Source: Hyphomicrobiales bacterium (lineage in GTDB: Bacteria > Pseudomonadota > Alphaproteobacteria > Rhizobiales > Devosiaceae). Taken from it: DNA of 64,000 nucleotides. The position numbers and the translations under genes are program-made. Positions 27,058-36,912 of this stretch are shown here, one piece after another; position 1 is the stretch's first letter; each line of letters begins with the position of its first letter. The stretch lies in NCBI GenBank assembly GCA_027487555.1, contig JAIYDI010000018.1:542924-606923 (forward strand), written 5' to 3'. The notes beneath the pieces are model-generated. The model did no database searches and was not told where the DNA came from. It worked only from the letters and a program-made list of their open reading frames with translations.

Positions 27058-28515
27058 ATGGAGAGTCAGAACGTGCCAATCGCGCTCAGCGACCTGCTGC
27101 CCGGGGTGGATAGTGCGGCGGTTCCGCCGATTGCTGCAGAAGGCGTGAATGCCGACAGTCGGGCCCTGGGGGCCGGCGAGGTGTTCTTCGCGCTGCCCGG
27201 AACGCGGGTGCATGGCAACAGCTTTGCAACAGAGGCCGTGGCGCGTGGCGCTGTCGCCATGGTGACCGATCAGAGGCCGGATACCAATCCCGGCATTCCG
27301 GTCATTGTCGTCCCCGATGTGCGTTCCACCTATGCCCGGGCCGCGGCACGGCAATATGCGCCACAGCCCGAAACCGTCGTCGGCGTCACCGGTACCAACG
27401 GCAAGTCGTCTGTCGTGAGCTTCGTGCGGCAGATCTGGAGCTATTGCGGCATTGCTGCCGCGAGCATGGGCACGGTTGGCATCGAAACGGCGGCCGGGCT
27501 CATTCCGCAGGAACTCACGACAGCCGATCCGCTCAGCCTGCACCGCAACCTGAATGCGCTGAAGCGCGAGGGCATCGACCACGTGGCGATGGAAGCGTCG
27601 AGTCAGGGCCTCGACCAGCGGCGGGTCGATGGCCTGCGCTTCGATGCGGTGGCTTTCACCAATCTCAGCCGCGACCATCTCGACTACCACCTCGACATGG
27701 AAACCTACCGCGAGGCGAAGCTCAGGCTGTTCAAGGATCTGATCGCCGAGGGCGGTGCCGCGGTGGTGAATGTCGATGACCCGGAGCACCTGCCGTTCCT
27801 CTTTGCCGCGCTCGATCGCGGCGCGCGTCTGCTCACGGTGGGCAGCGAAGGCGCGTTCTTCGAGGTAAAGTCCATCACCAATGAGCGTTATGGCCAGCGC
27901 GTCGTGGGCCGAATGGTCGGCGAGCCCGCCGAATTCTTCCTGCCGCTGACCGGCGCGTTTCAGGTCTCGAATGCGCTCGTGGCGCTGGCCCTTGCGATCA
28001 GCACCGGTGCCGACCCCGAAAGGGCGGTCAAGGCGCTCGAAACCCTGAAGGGCGCCAAGGGCCGGCTCGAATTCGTCGCCGAGCACAATGGTGCGGCGAT
28101 CTTCGTCGACTACGCGCACAAGCCCGTGGCCCTCGAGACGGCCCTGCAGGCGCTCAGGCCGTTCGTGACAGGCAGGCTGCATGTCGTGTTCGGCGCCGGC
28201 GGCGACCGGGATCCGGGCAAGCGCCCGCTGATGGGCGAGGCGGCCAACAGCCATGCCGACCGGATCATCGTCACCGACGACAATCCGCGCAGCGAGGATC
28301 CGGTGACGATCCGCAGGCAGATCCTGCTCGCCATCGACACGGCCGAGGAGATTCCGGACCGGCGTGCGGCGATTGCAACGGCGATTTCCGCACTTGCGCC
28401 GGGTGACGTGCTGCTGGTAGCGGGCAAGGGGCACGAGGATTACCAGATCGTCGGCACGACCAAGCATCACTTTTCCGACCATGAAGTCGTGCTGGAAACC
28501 GTAGGGAAGAGCTAA
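27058..28515 (+). CDS. murE: UDP-MurNAc-L-Ala-D-Glu:meso-diaminopimelate ligase
   Basis: Cytosolic ATP ligase adding the third residue of the stem peptide. 485 residues. The P-loop GVTGTNGKSSVVSF is at 109-122. The central catalytic region is FTNLSRDHLDYHLDMETY, with the carbamoylated-lysine region nearby. The C-terminal substrate motif DDNPR near residue 407 is the one that selects meso-diaminopimelate, so the wall is Gram-negative type. A few bases separate it from ftsI and murF. Confidence 0.97.
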   Translation: MESQNVPIALSDLLPGVDSAAVPPIAAEGVNADSRALGAGEVFFALPGTRVHGNSFATEAVARGAVAMVTDQRPDTNPGIPVIVVPDVRSTYARAAARQYAPQPETVVGVTGTNGKSSVVSFVRQIWSYCGIAAASMGTVGIETAAGLIPQELTTADPLSLHRNLNALKREGIDHVAMEASSQGLDQRRVDGLRFDAVAFTNLSRDHLDYHLDMETYREAKLRLFKDLIAEGGAAVVNVDDPEHLPFLFAALDRGARLLTVGSEGAFFEVKSITNERYGQRVVGRMVGEPAEFFLPLTGAFQVSNALVALALAISTGADPERAVKALETLKGAKGRLEFVAEHNGAAIFVDYAHKPVALETALQALRPFVTGRLHVVFGAGGDRDPGKRPLMGEAANSHADRIIVTDDNPRSEDPVTIRRQILLAIDTAEEIPDRRAAIATAISALAPGDVLLVAGKGHEDYQIVGTTKHHFSDHEVVLETVGKS

Positions 28516-28518
28516 GCC

Positions 28519-29943
28519 ATGCAGCCGCTTTGGACCGTCGCCGAGGTACTTGCTGCCACCGGCGGCCGGGCGCATGAGCTTTCGGAAGGCCCGCTCAATT
28601 CTGTGTCGATCGACTCGCGCGAGATCGAGCCTGCCGCCCTGTTCGTCGCCATCAAGGGCGAGACCCATGACGGGCACGATTTCGTCGGCAAGGCCATTGC
28701 TGCGGGCGCGGCGGCGGCAATTGTCTCCGAAGAGTTCTTCGCAAAGTCAGGCGGCCATCGGCTGATCATCGTGCCCGATCCCTTTGAGGCGCTGCGGCAG
28801 CTGGCGGTTGCGGCGCGCGCGCGGAACAAGGGCTTCGTCGTCGCTGTCACCGGGTCGGCCGGCAAGACGACCACGAAGGAAGCGATCCGGACGGTGCTGT
28901 CGGCGTTCGGCATGGCGCACTCGTCGGTCAAGAGCTTCAACAACCATTGGGGCGTGCCGCTGACGCTGGCGCGGTTTCCGCGCGACGCCCAGTTTGGCGT
29001 GTTCGAGATCGGCATGAACCACGCCGGCGAGATCACGCCCCTGGTGCGTATGGTGCGCCCGCATGTCAGCGTCATCACCACCGTGGCGGCGGCGCATCTC
29101 GAGTTTTTCGAGTCCGTCGCGGGGATCGCGAAGGCAAAGGCAGAGATTTTCCTCGGGCTCGAGCCTGGGGGCACGGCGCTGCTCAATGCCGACCACGAGT
29201 ATGTGCACCTCCTGTTCGGCTATGCGCGCGAGGCGGAAGTGGCCCGCGTCGTCACCTATGGCTACGAGCAGGATGCCGACTGGCAGATCGGTGCCGTCGC
29301 CGCAAGCGACGGCGCTACGCGGACACGCATCCGGCATGGCATCGAGAGTTTCGATTTGCGGCTCAATGTGCCGGGCGAGCACATGGTGGCCAATGCCACC
29401 GCGGCGCTGGTCGTCGCGCGGCTGGCTGGGGAAAGCACCAGCAAGGCACTCGAGGCGCTGCACGAATTTGCCGCGCCCGAGGGCAGGGGGCTGACCCTGC
29501 GCTTCGGACCCGCCGACACCCCGCTGGTGCTGGTGGATGAGAGCTACAATGCCAACATCGCCTCGATGAACGCGGCGCTGTCGCTCTATGCGCCAGTGGT
29601 GGCGCCGGGCGGCACCAAACGCCTCGTGCTCGGGGACATGCTGGAACTCGGGCCACAGGGTCCGGCACTCGCGGCGGGGCTTGCCGACCCTGTCCTTGCG
29701 ACGGGAGCCAGGCAGATCGTGCTGGTGGGCCCTGTAATGGCAGCGCTCGGCGCCGCGCTCCGCGCCCGCATTCCGCAGGGCACGCCGGGGCCGGAAATCA
29801 TCGAAGCGCCAACAGTCGAACAGATATCCGACAAGTTCCTTGCCGAGCTTGCCTATGGTGACGCTGTTATGGTCAAAGGGTCGAAAGGCGTCCGCCTCGC
29901 GCAACTGGTCGCGGCCATCCGCACGAGGTTCGAGCCTGCCTGA
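28519..29943 (+). CDS. murF: UDP-MurNAc-tripeptide:D-Ala-D-Ala ligase
   Basis: Adds D-Ala-D-Ala to complete UDP-MurNAc-pentapeptide. 474 residues. The Mur N-domain ([20 protein letters not shown]) comes before the P-loop [13 protein letters not shown] at 110-122. The Mur central motifs are [14 protein letters not shown] and [13 protein letters not shown]. The C-terminal domain has [16 protein letters not shown]. Three bases lie between murE and its start; mraY follows after 23. Confidence 0.97.
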   Translation: MQPLWTVAEVLAATGGRAHELSEGPLNSVSIDSREIEPAALFVAIKGETHDGHDFVGKAIAAGAAAAIVSEEFFAKSGGHRLIIVPDPFEALRQLAVAARARNKGFVVAVTGSAGKTTTKEAIRTVLSAFGMAHSSVKSFNNHWGVPLTLARFPRDAQFGVFEIGMNHAGEITPLVRMVRPHVSVITTVAAAHLEFFESVAGIAKAKAEIFLGLEPGGTALLNADHEYVHLLFGYAREAEVARVVTYGYEQDADWQIGAVAASDGATRTRIRHGIESFDLRLNVPGEHMVANATAALVVARLAGESTSKALEALHEFAAPEGRGLTLRFGPADTPLVLVDESYNANIASMNAALSLYAPVVAPGGTKRLVLGDMLELGPQGPALAAGLADPVLATGARQIVLVGPVMAALGAALRARIPQGTPGPEIIEAPTVEQISDKFLAELAYGDAVMVKGSKGVRLAQLVAAIRTRFEPA

Positions 29944-29966
29944 TCCGGGAGTGGGAACCGTTACCG

Positions 29967-31052
29967 ATGCTGTATTTCCTCGGGCAGTTGGGCGACAGCC
30001 TCGCCGCCTTCAACGTGTTCCGCTATATCACCTTCCGGACGGCCGGTGCCGTCGTGACGGCACTGTTCTTCGTGTTCCTGTTCGGGCCGAACATGATCGC
30101 GGCGCTGCGCATCCGGCAGGGCAAGGGCCAGCCCATCCGTGAGGATGGTCCGCAGGGTCACCTCCTGACCAAGAAGGGCACACCCACCATGGGTGGGCTG
30201 ATGATCCTCTCGGGCGCGGTGATGTCCACGCTCTTGTGGGCGAACCTGTCGAACGGCTTCGTCTGGGTGGTGCTGTTTGTCACCATCTCATTCGGCGCCA
30301 TCGGCTTTTACGACGATTTTCTCAAGGTGAAGCGCATGTCGCATGCCGGGTTCTCCGGCCGGCAGCGCCTGCTGCTCGAGGCGGCGATTGCCGCCGTCGC
30401 CTGCTTCTTCATCACCCAGCTCGGCGAGCCGGGTGCATCCACGTCGCTCAACTTCCCCTTCGTCAAGGGGTTGGCCCTCAACCTCGGCTGGTTCTTCATC
30501 CTGTTCGGCGGCTTCGTCATCGTCGCGGCCGGCAATTCGGTCAATCTGACGGACGGGTTGGACGGCCTCGCCATCGTGCCGGTGATGGTCGCAGCGGCTT
30601 GCTTCGGGCTCATCGCCTATATCGTCGGCAGCCAGAACTTCGCCGATTACCTGCTGCTCAACTTCGTGCCCGGCACGGCGGAACTCTCGGTTGTCACCGG
30701 GGCGCTGATTGGCGCGGGTCTCGGGTTCCTGTGGTTCAACGCGCCGCCGGCGCAGATCTTCATGGGCGACACGGGCTCTCTGGCCCTTGGCGGCGCACTC
30801 GGCACCATTGCCGTCGCCACCAAGCACGAAATCGTCCTCGCCATTATCGGTGGGCTTTTCGTGCTCGAAGCCGTCTCGGTCATCGTACAGGTGGCGAGCT
30901 TCAAGCTCACCGGCAAGCGCGTATTCAAGATGGCGCCCATCCACCACCATTTCGAAATGATGGGCTGGACGGAGAGCCAGGTGGTGATCCGCTTCTGGAT
31001 CATATCCTTCGTGCTGGCACTGATCGGACTGAGCTCGCTGAAGTTGCGCTGA
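29967..31052 (+). CDS. mraY: Phospho-N-acetylmuramoyl-pentapeptide transferase
   Basis: Integral membrane enzyme making lipid I from UDP-MurNAc-pentapeptide and undecaprenyl phosphate. 361 residues with about ten membrane helices. Signatures are the acidic [11 protein letters not shown] loop, the substrate-site [26 protein letters not shown], and the HHHFEMMGW loop near the C-terminus. In related cluster layouts murD comes next. Here a hairpin and ftsW follow instead. Confidence 0.97.
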   Translation: MLYFLGQLGDSLAAFNVFRYITFRTAGAVVTALFFVFLFGPNMIAALRIRQGKGQPIREDGPQGHLLTKKGTPTMGGLMILSGAVMSTLLWANLSNGFVWVVLFVTISFGAIGFYDDFLKVKRMSHAGFSGRQRLLLEAAIAAVACFFITQLGEPGASTSLNFPFVKGLALNLGWFFILFGGFVIVAAGNSVNLTDGLDGLAIVPVMVAAACFGLIAYIVGSQNFADYLLLNFVPGTAELSVVTGALIGAGLGFLWFNAPPAQIFMGDTGSLALGGALGTIAVATKHEIVLAIIGGLFVLEAVSVIVQVASFKLTGKRVFKMAPIHHHFEMMGWTESQVVIRFWIISFVLALIGLSSLKLR

Positions 31053-31066
31053 TCCCACCAGACTGC

Positions 31067-31104
31067 CCGGAAGCACGCGTTGCAAAACGCAACGCGCGTT
31101 CCGG
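31067..31104 (+). other. Strong hairpin between mraY and ftsW (position normally held by murD)
   Basis: Outer arms ccggaa / ttccgg and inner arms cgcgttgc / gcaacgcg flank an aaaa loop; only a small internal mismatch separates them. There is no U-run after it, so it is more likely an RNA processing or attenuation structure, or a deletion scar, than a simple terminator. It lies 14 bases after the mraY stop. Confidence 0.75.
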
Positions 31105-31177
31105 ACTTGGTAACCAAAGCGTCGCTAGATTGCAGGCAAATTGACGTGAGGAGGCCGCTTCGCCGCGGCTCTGGTCC

Positions 31178-32338
31178 ATGTTTGCACGCGAGCGCAAGAC
31201 CCCGATTGCCGAATGGTGGTGGTCGATCGACAAGGCCCTGCTGGGTGCCCTTATCCTGCTGCTGCTCGCTGGCGTGCTGCTCAGCTTCGCGGCAAGCCCG
31301 CCGGTGGCGGAGCGCATCGGGCTCAACCCGTGGTACTTCATCGTCCGGCAGGCCTTCTTCGCCAGTCTCGCCGTTCCGGTGATGCTCGCAACCTCGCTTG
31401 TCACGCACCGGCAGGCGCGTTTCATCGCGCTCGCGGTGCTGATCGTCTCGGTGGTGCTGCTCTGGATGACGCTCAAGTTCGGTGTCGAGGTGAAGGGCGC
31501 CAAGCGCTGGATGTCGATTGTCGGCAATACCATCCAGCCATCCGAATTCGTGAAACCGGCCTATGCGGTCATCGGCGCCTGGCTGTTTTCCGAGGCCATG
31601 CAGCAGAAAGGCGTTCATGCCCGTACCATCGCTACGGCCGTCATGGTGACCATCGTCGCGGGTCTGCTGCTGCAGCCCGATATCGGGCAGACGGCGTTGG
31701 TGCTGGCGACCTGGGGTGCGCTGCTGTTCCTGTCGGGCATTTCCTGGTTCGTCATCGGCGGCCTCGGTATCGGCGGGGTCGGGCTGCTGTTCGGCGCCTA
31801 TGAGGTCTTCCCGCACTTCGCCAAGCGTATCGACAGCTTCCTCAACCCGCAGGAGGGCGGCTCCTACCAGGTGGAGAAGGCGCTGAACTCGCTGATGGAA
31901 GGCGGGTGGTTCGGGCGCGGCCCGGGTGAATCGCTGGCCAAGAAAGTCATCCCCGACGCCCATGCCGACTATGTGTTTTCCGCCGCGGCGGGTGAGTTCG
32001 GCATCCTGTTCTGCATCCTGCTCGTCGCGCTCATCGCCTTTATCGTGGTGAGGGCGCTGATCGGGGCGCAGCAGCAGCAGAACCTGTTCGCGCGGCTCGC
32101 GGCTTCGGTACTCGCCATCCAGTTCGGGCTGCAGAGCGCCATCAACCTCTCGGTCAATCTCAACCTCATTCCGCCCAAGGGCATGACGCTGCCCTTCGTC
32201 TCTTATGGCGGCACCTCGATGCTCGCGATCGCGTTCCAGGTCGGTCTGATGCTGGCATTGACCCGCAAGAAGCCGGAGGAGCGCCTCAGGACCGGGCTTC
32301 CCGCCTATCGCCGGGCGATGCTAAGTCCGGCCGAATGA
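31178..32338 (+). CDS. ftsW: Lipid II polymerase / division protein FtsW
   Basis: SEDS-family peptidoglycan glycosyltransferase that works with FtsI at the septum. 386 residues, about ten membrane helices. The start MFARERKTPIAEWWWSIDKA is typical. Conserved segments are GVEVKGAKRWMSI, QPSEFVKPAYAVI, LLLQPDIGQTALVLATWG and LPFVSYGGTSMLAIAF. The best Shine-Dalgarno match (tgaggagg, 31146-31153) is over 20 bases before the ATG, with no nearer in-frame start, so initiation may be weak or helped by structure. Its TGA overlaps murG. Confidence 0.95.
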   Translation: MFARERKTPIAEWWWSIDKALLGALILLLLAGVLLSFAASPPVAERIGLNPWYFIVRQAFFASLAVPVMLATSLVTHRQARFIALAVLIVSVVLLWMTLKFGVEVKGAKRWMSIVGNTIQPSEFVKPAYAVIGAWLFSEAMQQKGVHARTIATAVMVTIVAGLLLQPDIGQTALVLATWGALLFLSGISWFVIGGLGIGGVGLLFGAYEVFPHFAKRIDSFLNPQEGGSYQVEKALNSLMEGGWFGRGPGESLAKKVIPDAHADYVFSAAAGEFGILFCILLVALIAFIVVRALIGAQQQQNLFARLAASVLAIQFGLQSAINLSVNLNLIPPKGMTLPFVSYGGTSMLAIAFQVGLMLALTRKKPEERLRTGLPAYRRAMLSPAE

Positions 32339-33429
32339 TGCGATTCGTTTTGATGGCAGGCGGTACGGGAGGCCATCTCTTCCCGGCCATGGCTCTGGCG
32401 CAGGAACTGCGCCGGCGCGGCCATGATGTGCAATTGATGACCGACCATCGCGTCGCCGCCTATGGCGCGGATTTTCCGGCCTCGGCCACGCATGTCGTAC
32501 CGTCAGCGACCCCGTCCGTGCGCGATCCGGTGAAGTTCCTCAAGGCCGGCGTCAAGATCAGCTTCGGCATCATCGTCGCATTCTTCAAGCTCATGCGCGT
32601 CCGCCCCGATGCGGTCATCGGCTTTGGCGGCTACCCGGTGTTTCCGCCGTTTCTCGCGGCGCGACTGCTCGGCATTCCCGGTATCCTGCATGAACAGAAT
32701 GCCGTGATGGGGCGGGCCAACCGCGCGCTCGGGCGTTTCGCCAGGCGCATCGCGCTCAGCTTCAAGACCACGAGATATGCCGAGGCGTTTGCCCAAAAGA
32801 CCGAACTCATCGGCAATCCGGCGCGCGACCAGGTGAAGGCGCTGCTCGGCACGGCCTATCCCGCGCTCGATATGGCTGGCGCGGTCCGCATCGTCGTTGT
32901 CGGCGGCAGCCAGGGCGCGCGGGTGTTCTCCGATGTCGTCCCCGCCGCGGTGGCGCTGCTGCCGGACACCCTGCGCGCGCGGCTGCGCATCACCCAGCAG
33001 GTGCGGCTCGAAGACATGGAGCGCGTCACCGAGACCTATCGGCAGGCCAAGGTGAATGTCGAGCTGATGCCCTTCATCCGCGACCTGCCGGAGCGGATGG
33101 CGGCGGCCCATCTCGTCATCACGCGTTCGGGCGCCTCTACCGTGAACGAACTGGCGCTGTTCGGCCGGCCGTCGATCCTCGTGCCCTTGCCAGGCGCGCT
33201 CGATGCGGACCAGAAGAACAATGCGCTGTTCATCGAACAGGCTGGCGGCGGCTGGATTGCCGAACAGGCCACGCTTTCGCCGCAGTCGCTCGCCACGCGT
33301 CTTTCCTCACTTTTCGGTGATCCCGCCTTGCTGATCGCGGCAGCCGCCGCTGCGCAGGGCCTCGGGCAGCCGGATGCCGTCACCAAGCTTGCCGATATGA
33401 GCGAGCGTATCGCCCGGAAGGGGACCTGA
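32335..33429 (+). CDS. murG: UDP-GlcNAc:lipid I N-acetylglucosaminyltransferase
   Basis: Peripheral inner-membrane GT28 enzyme converting lipid I to lipid II. 364 residues. Gly-rich loop 1 is LMAGGTGGHLFPAMALAQEL near residues 6-25. The second is VVGGSQGARVFSDVVP. The C-terminal nucleotide-sugar site includes ITRSGASTVNELALFGRPSI. Two adjacent ATG codons (32335 and 32338) are possible starts; the first overlaps the ftsW stop. Followed after three bases by murC. Confidence 0.97.
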   Translation: MMRFVLMAGGTGGHLFPAMALAQELRRRGHDVQLMTDHRVAAYGADFPASATHVVPSATPSVRDPVKFLKAGVKISFGIIVAFFKLMRVRPDAVIGFGGYPVFPPFLAARLLGIPGILHEQNAVMGRANRALGRFARRIALSFKTTRYAEAFAQKTELIGNPARDQVKALLGTAYPALDMAGAVRIVVVGGSQGARVFSDVVPAAVALLPDTLRARLRITQQVRLEDMERVTETYRQAKVNVELMPFIRDLPERMAAAHLVITRSGASTVNELALFGRPSILVPLPGALDADQKNNALFIEQAGGGWIAEQATLSPQSLATRLSSLFGDPALLIAAAAAAQGLGQPDAVTKLADMSERIARKGT

Positions 33430-33432
33430 TCC

Positions 33433-34857
33433 ATGAAGATGCCGCGCAATATCGGTCCGGTGCATTTTGTCGGCATCGGCGGCATCGGCATGAGCGGCAT
33501 TGCCGAAATCCTGCACAACCAGGGCTACAAGGTGCGCGGCTCGGATAGCTCCGAGAACCCGAACGTGCAGCGCCTGCGCTCGATGGGCATTGAAGTCGCC
33601 ATCGGCCAGCGTGCCGAAAACCTGAAGGACGCGGCGGTGGTCGTCGTCTCTTCCGCCATCAAGAAGGGCAACCCGGAACTCGACGCCGCGCGGCTCCGCC
33701 GCCTGCCGGTGGTGCGGCGCGCCGAAATGCTGGCCGAGATCATGCGCTTCAAGAACGCCATCGCCATTGGCGGCACGCATGGCAAGACGACCACCACCAC
33801 GCTCGTCGCAACGCTGCTCGATGCGGCGAATTTCGACCCGACCGTCATCAATGGCGGCATCATCAATGCCTATGGCACCAATGCCCGCCTCGGCGATGGC
33901 GAGTGGATGGTGGTCGAGGCCGACGAGAGCGACGGCACCTTCATCAAGCTGCCGGCCGATGTCGCGATCGTCACCAATATCGACCCCGAGCATCTCGATT
34001 ATTACGGCGATTTCGCCAAGGTGCGGCAGGCCTTCCTCACCTTTGTCGAGAACGTGCCCTTCTACGGCTTCGCGGTGATGTGCCTTGATCATCCGGTGGT
34101 GCAGGAACTCGTGGGCGATGTGCGCGACCGCCGCGTCATTACCTATGGCCGCAACCCGCAGGCCGATGTCCGCCTCGTCGATCTCGAGAACCACGATGGC
34201 GTGCAGACTTTCGCCGTCGAGATCCGCGACCGGATCCGGATGACGCACCTGCGCATCGAAGGCCTCGAGCTGCCGATGCCCGGCGAGCACAACGCGCTCA
34301 ACGCCACCGCCGCCATCGCGGTGGCCGACCAGCTGAAGATCCCTGCCGAAGCGATCCGCAAGGGGCTGAAGGGCTTCTCGGGCGTCAAGCGCCGCTTCAC
34401 CCGCACGGGTGTCGTCGGCGGCATCACGATCATCGACGATTACGGCCACCACCCGGTAGAGATTTCCGCCGTGTTGCGCGCGGCGCGGCAATCGGCGCGG
34501 CGCGACGTCATCGCCGTGGTGCAGCCGCACCGCTACAGCCGCGTCAACGACCTGTTCAACGATTTCGCAGCTTGCTTCAATGATGCCGACACGGTGATCG
34601 TCGCGCCGATCTATGCCGCCGGCGAAGCGCCGATCGAGGGCGTGACGCATGAGGAGCTGGTGAGCCGCATCCGCGCCCGCGGCCATCGCGATGCGCGCGT
34701 CATCGACCGGCCGGAGGCCCTTGCCCCGCTGCTCGCGGCGCGGGCGGCCGAAGGCGATTATGTCGTCTGCCTCGGGGCCGGCAACATCACGCAATGGGCG
34801 GCCGCCTTGCCCGCCGAACTCGGCGCCATTATCGGCAAGGAGCCGGAGCTGTCATGA
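33433..34857 (+). CDS. murC: UDP-N-acetylmuramate:L-alanine ligase
   Basis: Adds the first amino acid of the stem peptide. 474 residues. Rossmann N-domain [20 protein letters not shown] at about 10-29. The P-loop is [18 protein letters not shown]. The central domain holds [20 protein letters not shown] and [13 protein letters not shown]. The C-domain has [14 protein letters not shown] and [13 protein letters not shown]. Its stop overlaps the murB start (ATGA). Confidence 0.97.
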   Translation: MKMPRNIGPVHFVGIGGIGMSGIAEILHNQGYKVRGSDSSENPNVQRLRSMGIEVAIGQRAENLKDAAVVVVSSAIKKGNPELDAARLRRLPVVRRAEMLAEIMRFKNAIAIGGTHGKTTTTTLVATLLDAANFDPTVINGGIINAYGTNARLGDGEWMVVEADESDGTFIKLPADVAIVTNIDPEHLDYYGDFAKVRQAFLTFVENVPFYGFAVMCLDHPVVQELVGDVRDRRVITYGRNPQADVRLVDLENHDGVQTFAVEIRDRIRMTHLRIEGLELPMPGEHNALNATAAIAVADQLKIPAEAIRKGLKGFSGVKRRFTRTGVVGGITIIDDYGHHPVEISAVLRAARQSARRDVIAVVQPHRYSRVNDLFNDFAACFNDADTVIVAPIYAAGEAPIEGVTHEELVSRIRARGHRDARVIDRPEALAPLLAARAAEGDYVVCLGAGNITQWAAALPAELGAIIGKEPELS

Positions 34858-35879
34858 GTGCCGTCAAGGACGACGCAACAGGCGAGATCATCACCCGCGA
34901 AGGCGACTGGCCGGACCTTATCCCGCAGCTTGCGCCGTGGATTTCCGAAGTGCGCGGCAAGCTCATTCCGAACCAGCCTCTGAGCGAAATCAGCTGGTTC
35001 CGCGTTGGCGGCCCGGCGCAGCTGTTCTACCAGCCGGCCGACGAGGCCGACCTGAGCTTCTTCCTCAGGAACCTGCCGGCCGACATCAAGGTGACGGTGA
35101 TCGGACTCGGCTCGAACCTGTTGATCCGTGATGGCGGCATCGACGGCGTCGTCATCCGGCTCTCGGCCAAGGGCTTTGGCGCGATCGAGGTGCTGGACGG
35201 GTTCCGCATCAGGGCCGGCACGGCGCTGCCCGATGTGAAGGTCGCGACCGCGGCGGCAGAAGCCGGCATTGACGGGCTGACCTTCTATCGCGGCATTCCC
35301 GGCGGCATTGGCGGCGCACTCTACATGAATGCCGGCTGCTATGGCACCGAGACGCGCGATCGCATGGTCGAACTCCGCGCCGTGCTGCGCTCGGGCGAGA
35401 TCGTCACGCTGAGCAATGCCGATATGGGCTATCTCTACCGCAAGTCGAACGGGCCGCGCGGCGCCGTCTTCGTCTCGGCGGTGTACCAGGGCTTTGCCGG
35501 CGACCGCGATTCCATCCTCGAGCGCATGCGCGAGATCACCGAAAAGCGCGAGAGTTCGCAGCCGACCAAGGCCAAGACCGGCGGTTCGACCTTCAAAAAC
35601 CCCGACGGGCATTCGAGCTGGAAGCTGATCGATGCGGCCGGGGGGCGTGGCCTCACCTTTGGAGGCGCGCAGATGAGCGAGCTGCACGCGAATTTCCTGC
35701 TCAATCTCGGCACGGCGGATGCGTTCGAGGTGGAGACGCTTGGCGAAATGGTGCGCCAGAAGGTGCGCGACACGCATGGCATCGAACTCAAGTGGGAAAT
35801 CCGCCGCATGGGGCATTTCCGCCCCGGCCGCGCGGTGCGCGAGTTCATGGACCGCGCGCCGTTCGTCGGCATGGTGTGA
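34854..35879 (+). CDS. murB: UDP-N-acetylenolpyruvoylglucosamine reductase
   Basis: FAD enzyme that makes UDP-MurNAc with NADPH. 341 residues from the ATG overlapping the murC stop ([19 protein letters not shown]). FAD-binding motifs are [19 protein letters not shown] and [20 protein letters not shown]. The C-terminal substrate region is [20 protein letters not shown]. The N-terminal extension of about 40 residues is common in alphaproteobacteria. A 112-base gap with a small palindrome precedes ddl. Confidence 0.96.
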   Translation: MSAVKDDATGEIITREGDWPDLIPQLAPWISEVRGKLIPNQPLSEISWFRVGGPAQLFYQPADEADLSFFLRNLPADIKVTVIGLGSNLLIRDGGIDGVVIRLSAKGFGAIEVLDGFRIRAGTALPDVKVATAAAEAGIDGLTFYRGIPGGIGGALYMNAGCYGTETRDRMVELRAVLRSGEIVTLSNADMGYLYRKSNGPRGAVFVSAVYQGFAGDRDSILERMREITEKRESSQPTKAKTGGSTFKNPDGHSSWKLIDAAGGRGLTFGGAQMSELHANFLLNLGTADAFEVETLGEMVRQKVRDTHGIELKWEIRRMGHFRPGRAVREFMDRAPFVGMV

Positions 35880-35914
35880 TGTTTAAGATTGCGGCGCCGC
35901 CGCAGTCTGGTCTC

Positions 35915-35933
35915 CCTCCCCCTTGCGGGGAGG
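35915..35933. repeat. Small intergenic palindrome between murB and ddl
   Basis: Arms cctcccc (35915-35921) and ggggagg (35927-35933) around cttgc. It resembles the short GC-rich palindromes scattered in rhizobial genomes and interrupts the otherwise close-packed operon. No U-run follows. Confidence 0.5.
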
Positions 35934-35991
35934 TGCAGGGCGAGGCCGGTGCCTCGTAGTGCGCCTAATTTTCGAGCGGCAGGAGCCACCG

Positions 35992-36912
35992 ATGACCAAG
36001 CATGTTGCCGTTCTGATGGGCGGGCTCGCCACCGAGCGGCCGGTATCGCTGAAATCCGGCGGAGAATGTGCCCGGGCATTGCGCAATGCCGGCTATCAGG
36101 TCACCGAGGTTGATGTCGGCTACGATGTTGCCGAGCGCCTGCGCGAGCTGAAACCCGATGTGGCCTTCAATGCGCTGCATGGCCGCTATGGCGAGGATGG
36201 CACCATCCAGGGCGTGCTCGAATTCCTCCGCATTCCCTATACGCATTCGGGCGTGCTCGCCTCGGCTCTCGCCATGGACAAGCATCAGGCGAAGATCGTC
36301 TTCAAGGCGCTGGGCATTCCGGTCACAGACCATGTGATCGCCAACCGCGCCGAGGTGGCCAAGCGCCACGTGATGGAGCCGCCCTATGTGGTCAAGCCCA
36401 TTGCCGATGGGTCGAGCTTCGGCGTGTTCATCGTCACCAAGGAGCATTCCCATCCACCGCAGGAGCTGCTGCGCGAGGATTGGACCATGGGCGAGGATGT
36501 GATGGTCGAGCGCTACATCCCCGGCCGCGAACTGACCTGCGCGGTCATGGGGAACGTGGCCCTGGGCGTGACGGAGATCGTTACCGACCTCTCGTTCTAC
36601 AATTATGAGGCCAAGTACGCCAAAGGTGGGTCCAACCATCTCATTCCGGCACCAATTCAACCGAAAATTTACGACAAAGTGCAGAAGATCGCGCTCAAGG
36701 CGCATGCTGCGCTGGGTTGCCGGGGCGTGACGCGGACGGACTTCCGTTACAACGACAAGGCCGGGGAAGACGGGGAACTCGTCTGCCTCGAAATCAACAC
36801 CCAACCAGGCATGACGGAAACATCGCTGGCTCCGGAGCAGGCCCGCCATGCGGGTCACAGCTTCGAGGAGCTGGTGTCCTGGATGGTGGAGGACGCGAGT
36901 TGCAACAGGTAG
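35992..36912 (+). CDS. ddl: D-alanine:D-alanine ligase
   Basis: ATP-grasp enzyme supplying D-Ala-D-Ala to MurF. 306 residues from an ATG six bases after aggag (MTKHVAVLMGGLATERPVSL). Motifs are FNALHGRYGEDGTIQGVLE, the ATP-grasp segment PYVVKPIADGSSFGVFIV, and the metal/catalytic VCLEINTQPGMTETSLAPEQ near the C-terminus. The last 13 bases overlap the ftsQ start. A start 69 bases earlier is in frame but lacks family similarity. Confidence 0.96.
   Translation: MTKHVAVLMGGLATERPVSLKSGGECARALRNAGYQVTEVDVGYDVAERLRELKPDVAFNALHGRYGEDGTIQGVLEFLRIPYTHSGVLASALAMDKHQAKIVFKALGIPVTDHVIANRAEVAKRHVMEPPYVVKPIADGSSFGVFIVTKEHSHPPQELLREDWTMGEDVMVERYIPGRELTCAVMGNVALGVTEIVTDLSFYNYEAKYAKGGSNHLIPAPIQPKIYDKVQKIALKAHAALGCRGVTRTDFRYNDKAGEDGELVCLEINTQPGMTETSLAPEQARHAGHSFEELVSWMVEDASCNR

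Noticed and set aside
26866..28677. A 603-codon minus-strand frame across ftsI and murE
   Set aside because: Wholly antisense to two well-supported genes and without any recognisable motif.
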